Shown here: positions 53,701 to 64,000 of the stretch, piece after piece | Numbering within the stretch: the stretch's first letter is position 1 | How the letters are laid out: every line of letters begins with the position of its first letter | The notes under the pieces: model-generated | Database searches by the model: none | What the model was told of the DNA's origin: nothing | The model's input: only the letters and a program-made list of their open reading frames with translations | Program-made: the position numbers and the translations under genes | DNA from: Monarcha castaneiventris obscurior | Lineage: Eukaryota > Chordata > Aves > Passeriformes > Monarchidae | Assembly (NCBI GenBank): GCA_026261815.1 | Contig: JAMPIT010000417.1 | Location: 4,373,501 to 4,437,500 of the forward strand | Reading direction: 5' to 3' | Length of the DNA stretch: 64,000 nucleotides

Positions 53701-56700
53701 TGCAAAACAAAGGGCAGGAGGGACGTGTGGCACCGGCCACAGGACCAGACACTCAGAGACACTGCAGGAGGCGAGGACTCAGCTGGAAGACCCCAGACTC
53801 ACACAGATTGTGAGGGTATAAAAGCCATGGGGCTCCTTTGTTCTGGGTTCCTCCTCAGAGGCACCAGCTTGAGCTCGAGCTCTTATTCTGTTGTTGCACC
53901 ATGATTAAATCATTTCCATATGATTTCAGGATCCATATGTCTGAGACTGCCCTGGGAAACCTGGGGTCAAACCAGTAGGGAAACCTGGTCTGACTGTGAG
54001 TATGGTGAGGGCAGGGGGTCAAGCAGGGCACCCTTAGGTCACTGGAGCCATTCGCTGCAAAGGGGCTTTGGTCCCAGCAGTTAAAATCTCTGGTGGTGCA
54101 AGTGTGACTGCCAGAGTGCTCCTGAATGATCAGACAGGAAAGTTTCCCTAACAATACCTCTGAGTACAATCAATGCTAAGTGCAGACAAACAACTTTTAC
54201 TAAAAAATAAAATTGAAAAACAAACAGTGTAACATACAATCATTTCTGAAGTACTATTACCATTTTGGACTCATAGGTGTACAGCGCCTTAAGCAAAGGG
54301 GGCTGAGGTGTGAGCAAGCTCTGAAGAGCCAGATCATCATCTGCTAGGCTATCCACAAGCACCTTCAGGTAGCCACTGTTGGAGAGATACAACAGCCACT
54401 GCTGCTGCTTGTCCACTGAAACAATGTGATCAAGTAAAGCCAATGCCAGCATCTGGGATGAGGGAAGAAAAAAAATGAAAACAAACAAATTAAAACAGAA
54501 GTAAATCTATGAGACCAATGAGATTTTTAATAAATACCTAAAAATGTGAAATGCTAAGCAGTTTCTTCTAACAGCTTCTTATAAGCAAAATGCATTTCTT
54601 CACTACAATTGCAATCATTTATGTGAAAAAGATTTTAAAATTTCTTGACATTAGTATAGTATGAGCCAATTACTTTTCTCAACTATTCTTTTAAAAAACA
54701 TTACAGATATTGTTGACCAATAACTAAGGCAAAATATTTTCATGATGTATTGCCTCAAGCACAATTACTATTTAAAACTAGTTTGCCTTCTGACTAGATT
54801 CTCATCTACTGGCTACGATCAGAAATTACTTTCTCATGAAGCCATCTTCCCAAGGTGAGTAAATAAACTGGGAAGTCCATGACTTAAAAATACTAACAAA
54901 TAACTGTGGCAGAGGTCCCTACCTGCATCTTTTGCAGCAGAACTTTCTACCCTTATTTTTAAACTATAGGACACATAGCCTTGTTGAGAAAAAAAATCAT
55001 ATGCATGTATGGCTCTACTTTCAACAGCTTGAAGAATGAGTGGGAGGACAGAAACATGAAACAGATCAAGTATTTACAAAAATGTTCTAGTGCTACCTCA
55101 TGAAACTTCCCATCTCTGCACAGAAGTAAGATGTTCTTTAAAACAAACAGAACAGTAGTTTTGAAAGAATAGATTCATTTACCCGGCCTATCTCATGGCC
55201 ATCACAAGCATCACGACAGACCACCTCCATCAGAGCTGCCCCATAACTCTCAATAGTTGCCATATTTTCCCGTTGCAATTTACTAAACACATCCTCAGGA
55301 GCTGTCAAGTGTTCCCACATAGTTTTTTTAGCTGTAAAAAGCAAATAAAACAAAAAAAGAAAAAATTCAAAGACAGGCATCTTAGCATACGCTTAGCTAC
55401 AGCTGATGCTACATCCTTCAAGGCATTCTCTCTACCTTGCAACAGAAATACCCCAAACAATAGTAGAGTTTTTAAATGAACTACAAATGTTCTACAAATC
55501 CATCCTTCCTTGAATATCACACAGACCAGTCAGAGCAAAAAGTGTGTGCCTGTATACATACACCACCCTTCTGAACAGTCTGCTTAAAATAATTCAAACG
55601 CTCAGTACTTGTTACATAGAGAAACTAACAGGTCTAAAACTGGAAGTGTTCAAGGCCAGGTTGGATAGGGCTTTGAGCAACCTGGTCTGGTGTCCCTGCT
55701 CATGGCAGGGGGTTAGAATGAGATCATTTTAAAGGTCCCTTCCAACTCAAACCATCCTACGATTCTAAGAACTTTCACTGGGACCAAAGCATTCAGTTTG
55801 AGCTAAGTAAACAAGGTGACTTGAATGGGAGAGAATGAAACCAAAGGCAGTAACAAACTACAAAGGGGTCATAAATTCATAGGGTTTTTTTCCTTTTACT
55901 ACTGTAGCTCAAAACACAGACCAAGTAAAAGTCTGCATGCAGGTACTAGCCTCAAGATTTTTTTTTTCAATCCTTGTCTGAGCTCTAAGATTAAATAGTT
56001 ATTAGAAACACTTAACAATGCAAGTATTTAGGCCATTCACAGAGAGAATGTGATATTTGCCATAAGCACTCTCAGACAAACAGAAACTCTGGCTGGCTTA
56101 TTTTTTGCTTATTTTTGGGGGAGGGGGTGGTGGTGGGGTATGTGTGAGGCTTTTTTGAGGGGGATCTTCAGACAAAGGAAGAGAAAGGGTATGCAATAAT
56201 CCTTGGGGTTTGTTTTGAGGTTTTTTGTGCAGTTGGTGTTTTGTTTTTTTTTTTCTTTGAAATTTGTTTTGTTTTATTGTTTTGGGGTTTTTTAAGTAGG
56301 ACCACTGTGGTATGAGTGTGCATAAAGATGCGACTGCAATGTACTTCTACTGCTGGACCTACTTGAGAGCAATTAGTTACAAGTCATCTCCAGTCCATTG
56401 ACAGTCTTGTAGCTATGATGCATAGCTGTGAATGGACACAAATTATGTATCCTCTTTAGTGCTAGAGATCAGAAATTTAATATTCTCATCCAGAACAATA
56501 GATTTTGAATGCATACACAGCTAGAGAGGTCAGAATATAACATAACCATTGTTTAGCATAAGCAATTAATTTCAGAGGCTCTTGGAGCAAGATGTTTCCA
56601 TCTATTTCCAGAAGACACCTCAGCATGCAGAAACTGTACCATCCAGGGTTCATTAACAGCTTATTTTTTGCTCTTTTCCAAATACAATTGGACCATACCT

Positions 56701-59700
56701 GCTTCTAAAGTGTCTGGTTCATCTGGTCTCTGGGCAATCTGCAAATAATAAAGCAGTGATCCATAAAGGTGCGTCCTCACTCTCTGGAAGCCACCACCTG
56801 TTAACAAGAAACACTCACAATTAAAACCAAACAAATGTAAATTCCATGACACAGTCTTCCAACTAGCACTTAATTTAACTTTACTATGGCAGTGCTGGCA
56901 GAAATAAATAAAACAACTAGATTCCTTAAGGTAAAGTTCTACTGTTTGCATAAAAGTGTATTTATGAGTAAATTCAGCAAGTTCATGCTGTTCCAAAAGA
57001 ATGACAATATGAAATTCTCTTTACAGTCATTTACGTATCTCTTCTGTTTGTCATTCAGATTTTTTTCAAGTATTTGCTAATTTTTTTTTTGTTAGCAACA
57101 CCAATTACATCTATACTAATCATGTAAGATCTAATTGACTGTAACAAAAATCTTTACTGCACTGTCTGAAAGCAGCTCAGCCCATCTTTTTACTCTTGGC
57201 AATTGGAATTCACGCGCACACCCTGCAAAAGTCAACACACCTGTTTTCAAAATGAAATCCAGCAGCTTTTTTAAGATGATGTGGAGGGAGGAGTCACCAA
57301 TGGAAGCAAAACCCATGGAAATGCTCTCAGAGCCAGGTGATGAGGTGAAAGAACCATCCAGCATCAAGACATACTGGGACTGTCCTGCCATAGGGAGTGC
57401 AAGTGGCTGTTTCTGTTCTGTTTTCACAGACTGGCTCAGGTGGGCAGTCAGGGTGAACACAGCCCCTGCCACCACTGGCATCAACTCCTGAGCTGCATCA
57501 TCATCAAGGATCTTAACACGGAAGAAGAAAGCAGAAAAAAAAAAGAGGCAAAAGGAAAAAAAATGTTTAAAAGTGTTTGATTGCATGAGTTATTAAAGCA
57601 ATTAAATTAGCCTCTCACAACTATTTAGAACGCATAAGGATTTCATTAACGTGACAGTATTTAAAACACATCAAAATCAAAGTAATGTCATAAACTTGTT
57701 CAAAAACCTGAGTTGAACATATTTTAATTGAGAAGACCATTAGCCTTCTGGTTTTTATTTATATAAATCACAGGCAGGCTGATAATCAAATCTGGATGGC
57801 AGAAAGAGAAGGAATGTGTTGACATTTGAGATGCTTTATTAATAAAATATCTAAACCTAAGCTAGGGAAGGAACAACTGGCTTTACAGCTATTTTATTAC
57901 CATTTAAAATGTGAAGGTACAACTTAAAAAATCCAGAGGGTTGAGCATCCAAGAAGCACTAAGACAACGTGGAAAAACACTAACAATAAGTTTGCATGTG
58001 CTAATTTTTTCACCCTTATTTAAAAGGTAATCTGGTATCTTTATCACTAATACTGATGGAGCTTTCCTTTTAAGCAATATAATCATTATGAACAGTAGTT
58101 CAATTATTTTCAATAGACAGTAACAATTTTTTTCTCAAATTCACAAGTCTTCACCAAAGTGTTACAGAAAATGAAGAGTCTGTAATTTCCTCTCTGTAAA
58201 GATTTTAGGAAAGAAATTTCTTCTGCTAGTGAAGGCCTCCTTTGTTCCCTGGTTTTTTAAATTTCATTCACATAAAAAACAAAACCAGCACTCCACTAAA
58301 AATTATGTAACTTTTAGGTAACTCCTACAGAAAAAAACAATGGAAGTAAAAAAACCAAAACCCACAAAGATTACTTCTTCACTTGAAAAGATAGAACATT
58401 TTCACACATATTTCTCAAAACAAAACTCTATTAATCAGAACTACAAACCACATAACTCTCGCAATAAAGCAAAAAAATAATAAGGCCCCAGCAGCCTGAA
58501 AACTACAATGATCCTTCATTAAACATTGCCATTTTGAATGGCTGAGTCAGTCATAACTGCCTAGTCTGTCTCAAAAATTATTACTGTAACTCAGCACTAA
58601 AACATCTAGACTTTTAAGACAAACTCTCACACTTCCAAAAGCCCTTCTAATTGTAAAATCTCTAATTTTTCTACTATGAAGCTTCATTCAACTCTTTAAT
58701 TTTTCAAAAGAATCAGCAGTAGGATTTGCAGTGAGTCGTCTAAATGCAATAAATTAGCAAATGCAGTAGTTTGCCTTCAGCCTTCAGTAAGCTCTTCTTG
58801 GTTTCTCATCAAAGTAGGCTGTTTCTTTTTCACACACCTTTTCCACACTACCATCATACTGGATTATACTGAAATATCTTTGAAATCTGTCAATATACGG
58901 TTCACAGTTCAGGAATAGCTATGCCACAATACAGAGCATCCCCCCTGTCCAGAGTGCATTCAGCTTCAGCACAGCAGCAATTGGAAAACTAAAAAGTATA
59001 CTAAAGGCAGACAAAATCTTTTTGGATTACAATCAAAACTGCAGCACTTTCACATAAAAAGATGCAGCAACAAAGTTCAAGGAGAGGGTTGATTTCCAGC
59101 AGAGCACTACCTTGTCATGCACATCCTGCAGCAGATCCCGGATAATCAGCTGCCTGTCCTCAGCCTGTATGAGATCCTGGGGGCAGGCTGTGAGTATGAT
59201 TTCCACCAGCTGTCTCCAGGACTCCAGAGCATGTCTCTTGGCATGCAGGCATTGCAGCAGCTTGTTCCGCTCCACTACGTACTGCAGGATGGTGTTGATC
59301 TCCTGAAAGCCCGCCACAAAGAAACTCAGTTACAATGTGCTAAAAGGAATTCATGGCAAAGACAGACTTCAAGATGACAATTTTATCTATTAGTAATAGT
59401 CTTCAGAAAAAAATGTTAAGTCTTCAGCTTACTAGAAACAATTACTGCTACTATTACTTTAACAAGGTAGCCCATTCCATTTCTGAGCTGCTTTTCACAG
59501 GGCCTTCCATCATGAATGTCTCAATCTCACAGGAAAATAATTGACCAGGAAAGTTATTTTCTGGCACTTTAAAATCAAAACAAATACAACTATGAAAAAT
59601 CTATTTGTGCCTTTTCTTCCCATTTAGTCTGAGTAATTTCTCCTTTATCTTTTGCACCATTTAACCAATTTCAACTAAATTTAAAAGATGGGCGGAAACT

Positions 59701-62700
59701 CAGAAAATAATTAAGCTCCAAGTTCACTGAAACTACATCTGTGAAGAAGAAAGGAGAAATAAATTGGCATCCCCTGTGAGAGAAAGGCAACATTGGCTTG
59801 GCTGTAAGATGAACACACTGTACTTGTCAACAACCAATCCTGACATCAGTATGTAACTGCTTTCTGTACAGTGGGGAGGGAGCTGCAATTGTTAGCACTA
59901 ATGGGGAGGGAACAGGTTAAAGAAAAAAAGAAAACAGACTCCAGGCCTGCTGTTTAGAGAACAGTGTGGTAAGAAGTAGCTTATTGTACCTATTTTGGGG
60001 ATTTTTTTCTTCAGGAATTACTAAGTTAGGACTCAAATCCACAATTTTTTATAGTAAAGCTTACTGCTTGACAGGGTATGAAACCCACCAAGAGCAGCAA
60101 CAAACAGCAGTTAGCCTCTTCTGTACTTACCTCCATAAGTAAAGGTCTCTGGCCTATTGCTGCCATTCCTTGAAGGGCATTGACTTCTGCAACCAGAACT
60201 CTGTGAAGGTACTGAAATTAAGAGTTAAAAGTGAAACTTTAATGATGACACAGTTTAACCTGGCAGGTAGATGAACACCATGGAGCCATTCAATCCCTGC
60301 CCCAGAGGGGTAGAGAACTGGGGAAAAATACAGTAAAATTCGTGGGTTGAGATAAGGACAGCTTAATAGGATAGAAAAGGAAGCAGGGGAGAATAACAGA
60401 GTATTTAGAATAATACAAACAAGTGATGCACAAATGCAATTGCTCACTACCTGCTAACCTCTGCCCAGCCAGTTCCTGAGCAGCAGCCCACAGCCAGCTT
60501 TCCCCTGAGTTTATATATTGAGCATGATATCATATGGTATGGAATAATATCTCTTTGGCAATTTTGGGTCAGCTCGCCTGGCTGCGTCTCCTCCCAGCTT
60601 CCTGTGCCCACAGCCTACTCACTGGTGGGTGGTGTGAGAAGCTGAAAAGTCCTTCACTAAGTAAATACTGCTTAGAAACAACTAAGGGATCAAAGTATTA
60701 GGAACATTATTCTCATCCTAAATGCAGAACACAACACTGTACCAGCTACTATGAAGAAAATTAACAGTATTTGAGCCAAAACTAGGACAAGTGACAAAGG
60801 AGATGTATTCATACCTCCTTAAAGTATCTAGGAGATGGCTACATAGTGACAGATGCAACAGATGGGCTGGAGTTCAAACAAGTTTCACTCATTTTTTAGG
60901 GTCACAAATTTTTCAGTGCTGTTTATCATACACTTGTCAAGTACTCATCACAATGTGATACAATCTTAAGTAAAGCCTCCAAGAACTACTGCAGTACACA
61001 ATGTTGCACATGTAATTGTTACACATATGTAGTGCTAGGCAGTTGTGTATTGGCAACCCAAGAAATACACAAAGTAGTATCATCGTGTGGGTGTTTCGAG
61101 ATGGGAAAAACATTAAGATAGAAAATATTTCCTGAAAGTGTCTTAAACTGATGCAGCTGTGTACTGCAAATGAGAAAGCAGTGTGTGCAATGTAAAAGAA
61201 ACCAACTAACCTTAACAGCTTGCATAAATTATGCACATATCTGAAACACATACCTTTTATGTGAAAGCAAGTTTCAAAGTATTATTAACACACTGATTTA
61301 TTTTTTATGATTAAGATATAAAATAGCACATGCAACTTGAAAACAAAGACCAGTGCTAACCTTGACGTTGCAGACCACTTGTCCACGTGCATTCTTGTGC
61401 TCACAATTAGCAATAACTTGCTCAATCTGAGCCCGATCAAAAAAATCCAGTTGTAAAGGCTCTGGAATTTCCTGACTGAAGTCAATTGAATCCAGGATAT
61501 TTAAGATCTTTCTGCGTACTGGAAATGCAAATCAATTCAAATTGTATCCAGAAGTATCAAGGGGAAAACAAAAAATTAACAAAAGAGCCTAATTTACCTT
61601 TGTAAATCTAAATCTTACTGTGTAAAGTTTCAAAAGAAAGCATTAAATCTTAAGAAAGTGCTATCAATCTATATAGCAGGTTTAAAAACATTTTCTAAAG
61701 CCTTAAGTTCTTAATATGTCTTGTATTGTTCTCCTGTTACATAGGCATGTAATCCAATATTTACAAATACAAGATACTAATTTTTTCTCCTAAATGAAAC
61801 CAGGCTGGTTTACGATGATAACCATTGCAGTCTTCTGCTGAAACACCATAAGGAATCTGAATTTATTTATGTGGGACTTACATTCTTTGCCATGTAAATA
61901 CAAATATGTTCAACCTTTGCAACGGTCTCAGTGCTTCTACTGTTAGCAATAAATTTTATAGACTGCCACTCTCCCATTTCATCCCTGCACAGATACTTAA
62001 ACACGCCCTTCAAAGTGCCTTTCCAGTTCAGTATTTTTCACTCATTCCAACCATCAATATCAAGGTTCTTTAATTTATTTTTCCCCACACCAAAGAAAAT
62101 TGTTTCATGCACTGCTGCTGTTTAGAACACCTACTGCTTTCTTTTCCAGAGTGTCCTTTCTGGAGGTGGCCTTCCTGCCTGTTCAGGACCAGATACACTT
62201 TACTGATAAATAACCAACAGTCATAATGGTTACCTTTGGAAGCAGTGTCAAAGTGGAGAAATCCACTGACTGATCGACTTTCATCTTCCATCCCTCCTTC
62301 ACCATCAGCTGAAGGTAATAAAACATAATAAATAAATAATATAAATAAATAACAAATAAATAAATTACGAACAAATCTAAGTGAAAAATATTACCTACTT
62401 TATTAATAGTGAAAGAGAAAGAGCACAGTGATAAGCCAATATACCTTTCTCATTAAAGTCTTCTAATACAATACAGCCTTGAATTGCCAATAAAATGAGA
62501 ATGACATTTATCTCACAAAAGCTATCCAATTATCATATACAGATCAGAAAGTACCAGAAATGCCTAAAAAGACACCCCACCCTCCAGTATAAATGCAGCT
62601 GGATGGATATTGTAAAATGAGTAGGGTATCTGAACACAGTTTCCCACACTCAGATCCCCGCAAGGATGAAGGTAGTGTTCAGGCTGATAAAAGTAAGGGA

Positions 62701-63486
62701 AAATACCATACTGCAGTAGTCTGTTAAAATACCTTCCATTTATTCTATTTTCTTCACGTAAAGAGTTTTATTGCCACCTGGTTTTATTTTTCTTTATTTA
62801 CTTCTACCCTATTCTAAAACTCTGAAATCTTGCCTTTTTATCTAACACTGCATTCTACACCACATTTGGATGAAATATCATTTTTGTGTTGTTATAATGT
62901 TAAAAGCAAAACTGACCTGTAGCTACTATCGTCTGTGAGAGAGGGCTGAGAGCTTGTGACAGACATTAAGACTGAGAAACTTTGTCTAAAACTATTTACC
63001 ATGGAAGACCCTCCAACTTCTCTATATTGTAACGATTCTAAACAGCAGCTCAAAATAAATTACTCTACAATTTTAATGATTTTTTTTTAATATTCCCCTC
63101 TCCTACCTCATAAACTATTGTTAATTTTTCTATCAGCAATGAACAAAATTATAGCCTGATTTCATTTGCTTTGGCATCTACAACCACCATCATCTTTCTT
63201 CCCATCTCTCCAGGGGCAACTCTGCACATGGTATCACAAACGAACTGTCACAAGCTTATGAAGAAAAGAATTCAAATGAAGTCTCCCATAGTGCCTGTAT
63301 TCCATCCTATTTGCCCTCACCATAAGCTCCTCTTACCCAAGTATGGTTTCACAGGCATGTCATCGAGCAGCAGATGCAGCAGCCTCTGGGTGTGCGAGCG
63401 CTGGCGGTTCAGCGATGTCACTCGCATTTCTATCGCTGCAGTCTTCATCAGCCAAGACATTTGGTTGAGTGTTGAAATCTCATGTT
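44713..63486 (-). CDS. NUP205: NUP205, inner-ring nucleoporin (3' 20 exons, 5' part outside window)
   Basis: NUP205 is a long alpha-solenoid scaffold protein of the nuclear pore inner ring, related to NUP188 and bound to the NUP93 module. Exons in transcript order: 63337-63486, 62234-62308, 61361-61518, 60131-60211, 59111-59302, 57241-57511, 56699-56797, 55183-55331, 54261-54452, 53366-53487, 52140-52278, 51793-51919, 50670-50746, 49717-49845, 49069-49195, 48200-48366, 47670-47793, 46738-46866, 45950-46023, 44713-44865. They sum to 2735 nt, about 911 codons, with consistent phase. The first partial codon is completed upstream of the window. Telling stretches: MSWLMKTAAIEMRVTSLNRQ, ILDSIDFSQEIPEPLQLDFF, ATIESYGAALMEVVCRDACD, DKQQQWLLYLSNSGYLKVLV, DSHRQSVNKLQNVEQLPPDE. 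The end reads RRIRGLLRISRT, then TAA at 44713-44715. All introns start GT, and one is of the minor U12 class. Confidence 0.96.
46867..47669 (-). other. NUP205: U12-type (minor spliceosome) intron of NUP205
   Basis: The donor on the minus strand reads gtatccttct, which fits the minor-spliceosome donor consensus RTATCCTT rather than GTAAGT. About 17 nt before the acceptor AG lies gtccttcac, matching 7 of 9 positions of the U12 branch consensus TTCCTTAAC. The pyrimidine tract normally found before a U2 acceptor is weak (gagatgtgtctgcag). The intron is 803 nt, phase 1, GT-AG. It splits the Tyr codon that follows LLSLCS. Confidence 0.85.
47015..47033. repeat. Short perfect palindrome with two TAAT cores
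   Basis: CCTCATTA (47015-47022) and TAATGAGG (47026-47033) are exact reverse complements around a 3-nt spacer. The palindrome lies inside the U12-type intron. It could be a paired homeodomain-type site or chance. Confidence 0.45.
50461..50545. repeat. C/A-rich low-complexity tract
   Basis: The plus strand has runs such as ccccatcccactcccacac and ccccactcccacaaaaaacc. In the NUP205 transcript this intron stretch is G/T-rich. Confidence 0.7.
51181..51308. repeat. AT-rich low-complexity tract
   Basis: About 125 bp is almost only A and T, with degenerate TA, TAA and ATAT runs ending in a short TAG trinucleotide run. It is intronic in NUP205 between exons 50670-50746 and 51793-51919. Confidence 0.85.
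51459..51475. repeat. A-run followed by T-run
   Basis: Eight A are followed by nine T, a self-complementary tract within a NUP205 intron. Confidence 0.7.
53226..53252. repeat. CA dinucleotide microsatellite
   Basis: The tract is an interrupted run of CA repeats broken by ATATA, about 120 bp downstream (minus strand) of NUP205 exon 53366-53487. Confidence 0.85.
53598..54159 (+). mobile_element. Unclassified interspersed insertion with promoter-like core
   Basis: A GC-richer block of about 530 bp interrupts an AT-rich NUP205 intron. It is flanked by near-identical direct repeats: tccctaaagaatacct (53598-53613) and tccctaacaatacct (54145-54159). These look like a target-site duplication. Inside are a TATA box (gagggtataaaagcc, about 53812-53826) and, 85-90 bp on, a GATTAAA poly(A)-like signal. 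The spacing resembles the U3-R part of a retroviral LTR. No TG...CA termini, terminal inverted repeats, poly(A) tail or coding frame is evident, so the class is open. An old LTR or a retroposed copy are the main options. Confidence 0.55.
55633..55770 (+). mobile_element. CR1 LINE 3' fragment (antisense to NUP205)
   Basis: The plus strand reads ggaagtgttcaaggccaggt, ttggatagggctttgagcaa, cctggtctggtgtccctgc, then ggtcccttccaactcaaacc and the terminal gattct. This is the conserved 3' end of avian CR1. It lies between NUP205 exons 55183-55331 and 56699-56797. Confidence 0.9.
56098..56296. repeat. G/T-rich low-complexity tract
   Basis: About 200 bp of alternating G runs and T runs on the plus strand, including gggggagggggtggtggtgg (about 56117-56136) and later long T runs. 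The G runs could form a G-quadruplex on the plus strand, which is the non-template strand relative to plus-strand transcription and the template strand for NUP205. Confidence 0.7.
60246..60789 (-). mobile_element. Avian endogenous-retrovirus solo LTR
   Basis: Read on the minus strand, the element opens with TGTCCTAGTTTTGGC and continues with gttaattttcttcatagtag. It then passes a TATA region (ctcaatatataaactcag), the segment agcaattgcatttgtgcat, and a run resembling gctgtccttatctcaaccca, and ends with gttaaactgtgtca. This order matches an LTR family I know to be common in bird genomes. It starts TG and ends CA. The 5-bp flanks are aatga (60241-60245) and agtga (60790-60794), a possible diverged duplication. 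No internal retroviral genes are present, so it is a recombined solo LTR in a NUP205 intron. Confidence 0.8.
62328..62366. repeat. TAAA-type tetranucleotide repeat
   Basis: Imperfect AAAT/TAAA units lie just upstream (minus-strand sense) of the acceptor of NUP205 exon 62234-62308. On the NUP205 strand this reads as a T-rich tract. Confidence 0.8.
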
Positions 63487-64000
63487 CTGCATGGGGATAA
63501 GGCAACAATTATAAAATTGAGCATAAATAGTATTACTTACTCCAAGGAAAGCATTTTTCATTTGACAAAGCTTTCAGAGGATGCCACTATTTATTATTTG
63601 CTTAGCAATTGTTTATGAGACAAAAAGACACAGATCTGACAAAAGCCAATAAATATTTTGAAAACAAATGATACACATATACGCAATTAAGCACATACAC
63701 ACACACAACAAAACGGGATGCAACCTGTTAGAACAGTCATTGTGGAGAATGCATGAGCAAATATGGTCAGTTACAATTTCAGTGAAAATAACCAGACATT
63801 TACCCAAGTGAACTATAGCTTTAATTAAAATTGGTGAGACTGGAACACAGGTCTCCTAGAATCTTCCTATTCTATATTTATCTAATTTAGATTCCTAAGT
63901 TATATAAGAATCACCTACAGCACTTTATACAAGCTGGATACATGTACTTGAATGCTAAGTTTACTGTCATTGAACAAAAGACTGATGGGTCAAGCATCTG
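63487..64000 (-). other. NUP205 intron (partial), no exon recognised
   Basis: The exon ending at 63486 begins after a good acceptor (minus strand ccatgcag) and needs a preceding exon ending in a single phase-1 base. I found no such exon up to the window edge. The stretch is AT-rich with a short CA-rich run near 63691-63708. Confidence 0.65.

Noticed and set aside
56784..56797. Alternative NUP205 acceptor that would start the exon at 56783
   Set aside because: Starting at 56797 restores the expected TGGGFQ junction and reading phase with the exon ending at 57241. The inner AG does not.

Overview
This is a piece of a bird nuclear genome. The genes are split into many short exons with GT-AG introns, CR1 LINE 3' fragments are scattered through introns, and one intron holds an LTR family I recognise from bird genomes. 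No bacterial, plasmid or viral coding system is present. The window holds three housekeeping genes. Two are cut by the window edges.

Positions 1-36700 (+ strand): the 3' two thirds of UTP20, a giant HEAT-repeat protein of the small-subunit (SSU) processome needed for 18S rRNA maturation. I could place 39 exons (1516-36562). Together they encode about 1843 residues with unbroken reading phase up to the stop codon. The first 1515 bases are intron.

Positions 37250-43200 (- strand): complete ARL1, a Golgi Arf-like GTPase, in six coding exons totalling exactly 181 codons plus stop. It lies tail to tail with UTP20 and starts in a strong CpG island at about 42880-43600.

Positions 44510-64000 (- strand): the 3' part of NUP205, an inner-ring nucleoporin. 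I placed 20 exons (44713-63486), about 911 C-terminal residues of roughly 2000. NUP205 ends only about 1.3 kb upstream of the ARL1 start and on the same strand.

The three genes are general cell machinery (ribosome assembly, Golgi traffic, nuclear pore) and do not form a pathway. The most interesting extras are a perfect 12-bp-arm hairpin with a longer outer stem in a UTP20 intron (19373-19440), a minor-spliceosome (U12-type) intron in NUP205 (46867-47669), a likely solo LTR (60246-60789), an unclassified promoter-like insertion flanked by near-identical direct repeats (53598-54159), and the UTP20-ARL1-NUP205 gene order, which joins loci that lie on two human chromosomes. I found no previously undescribed multi-gene system.
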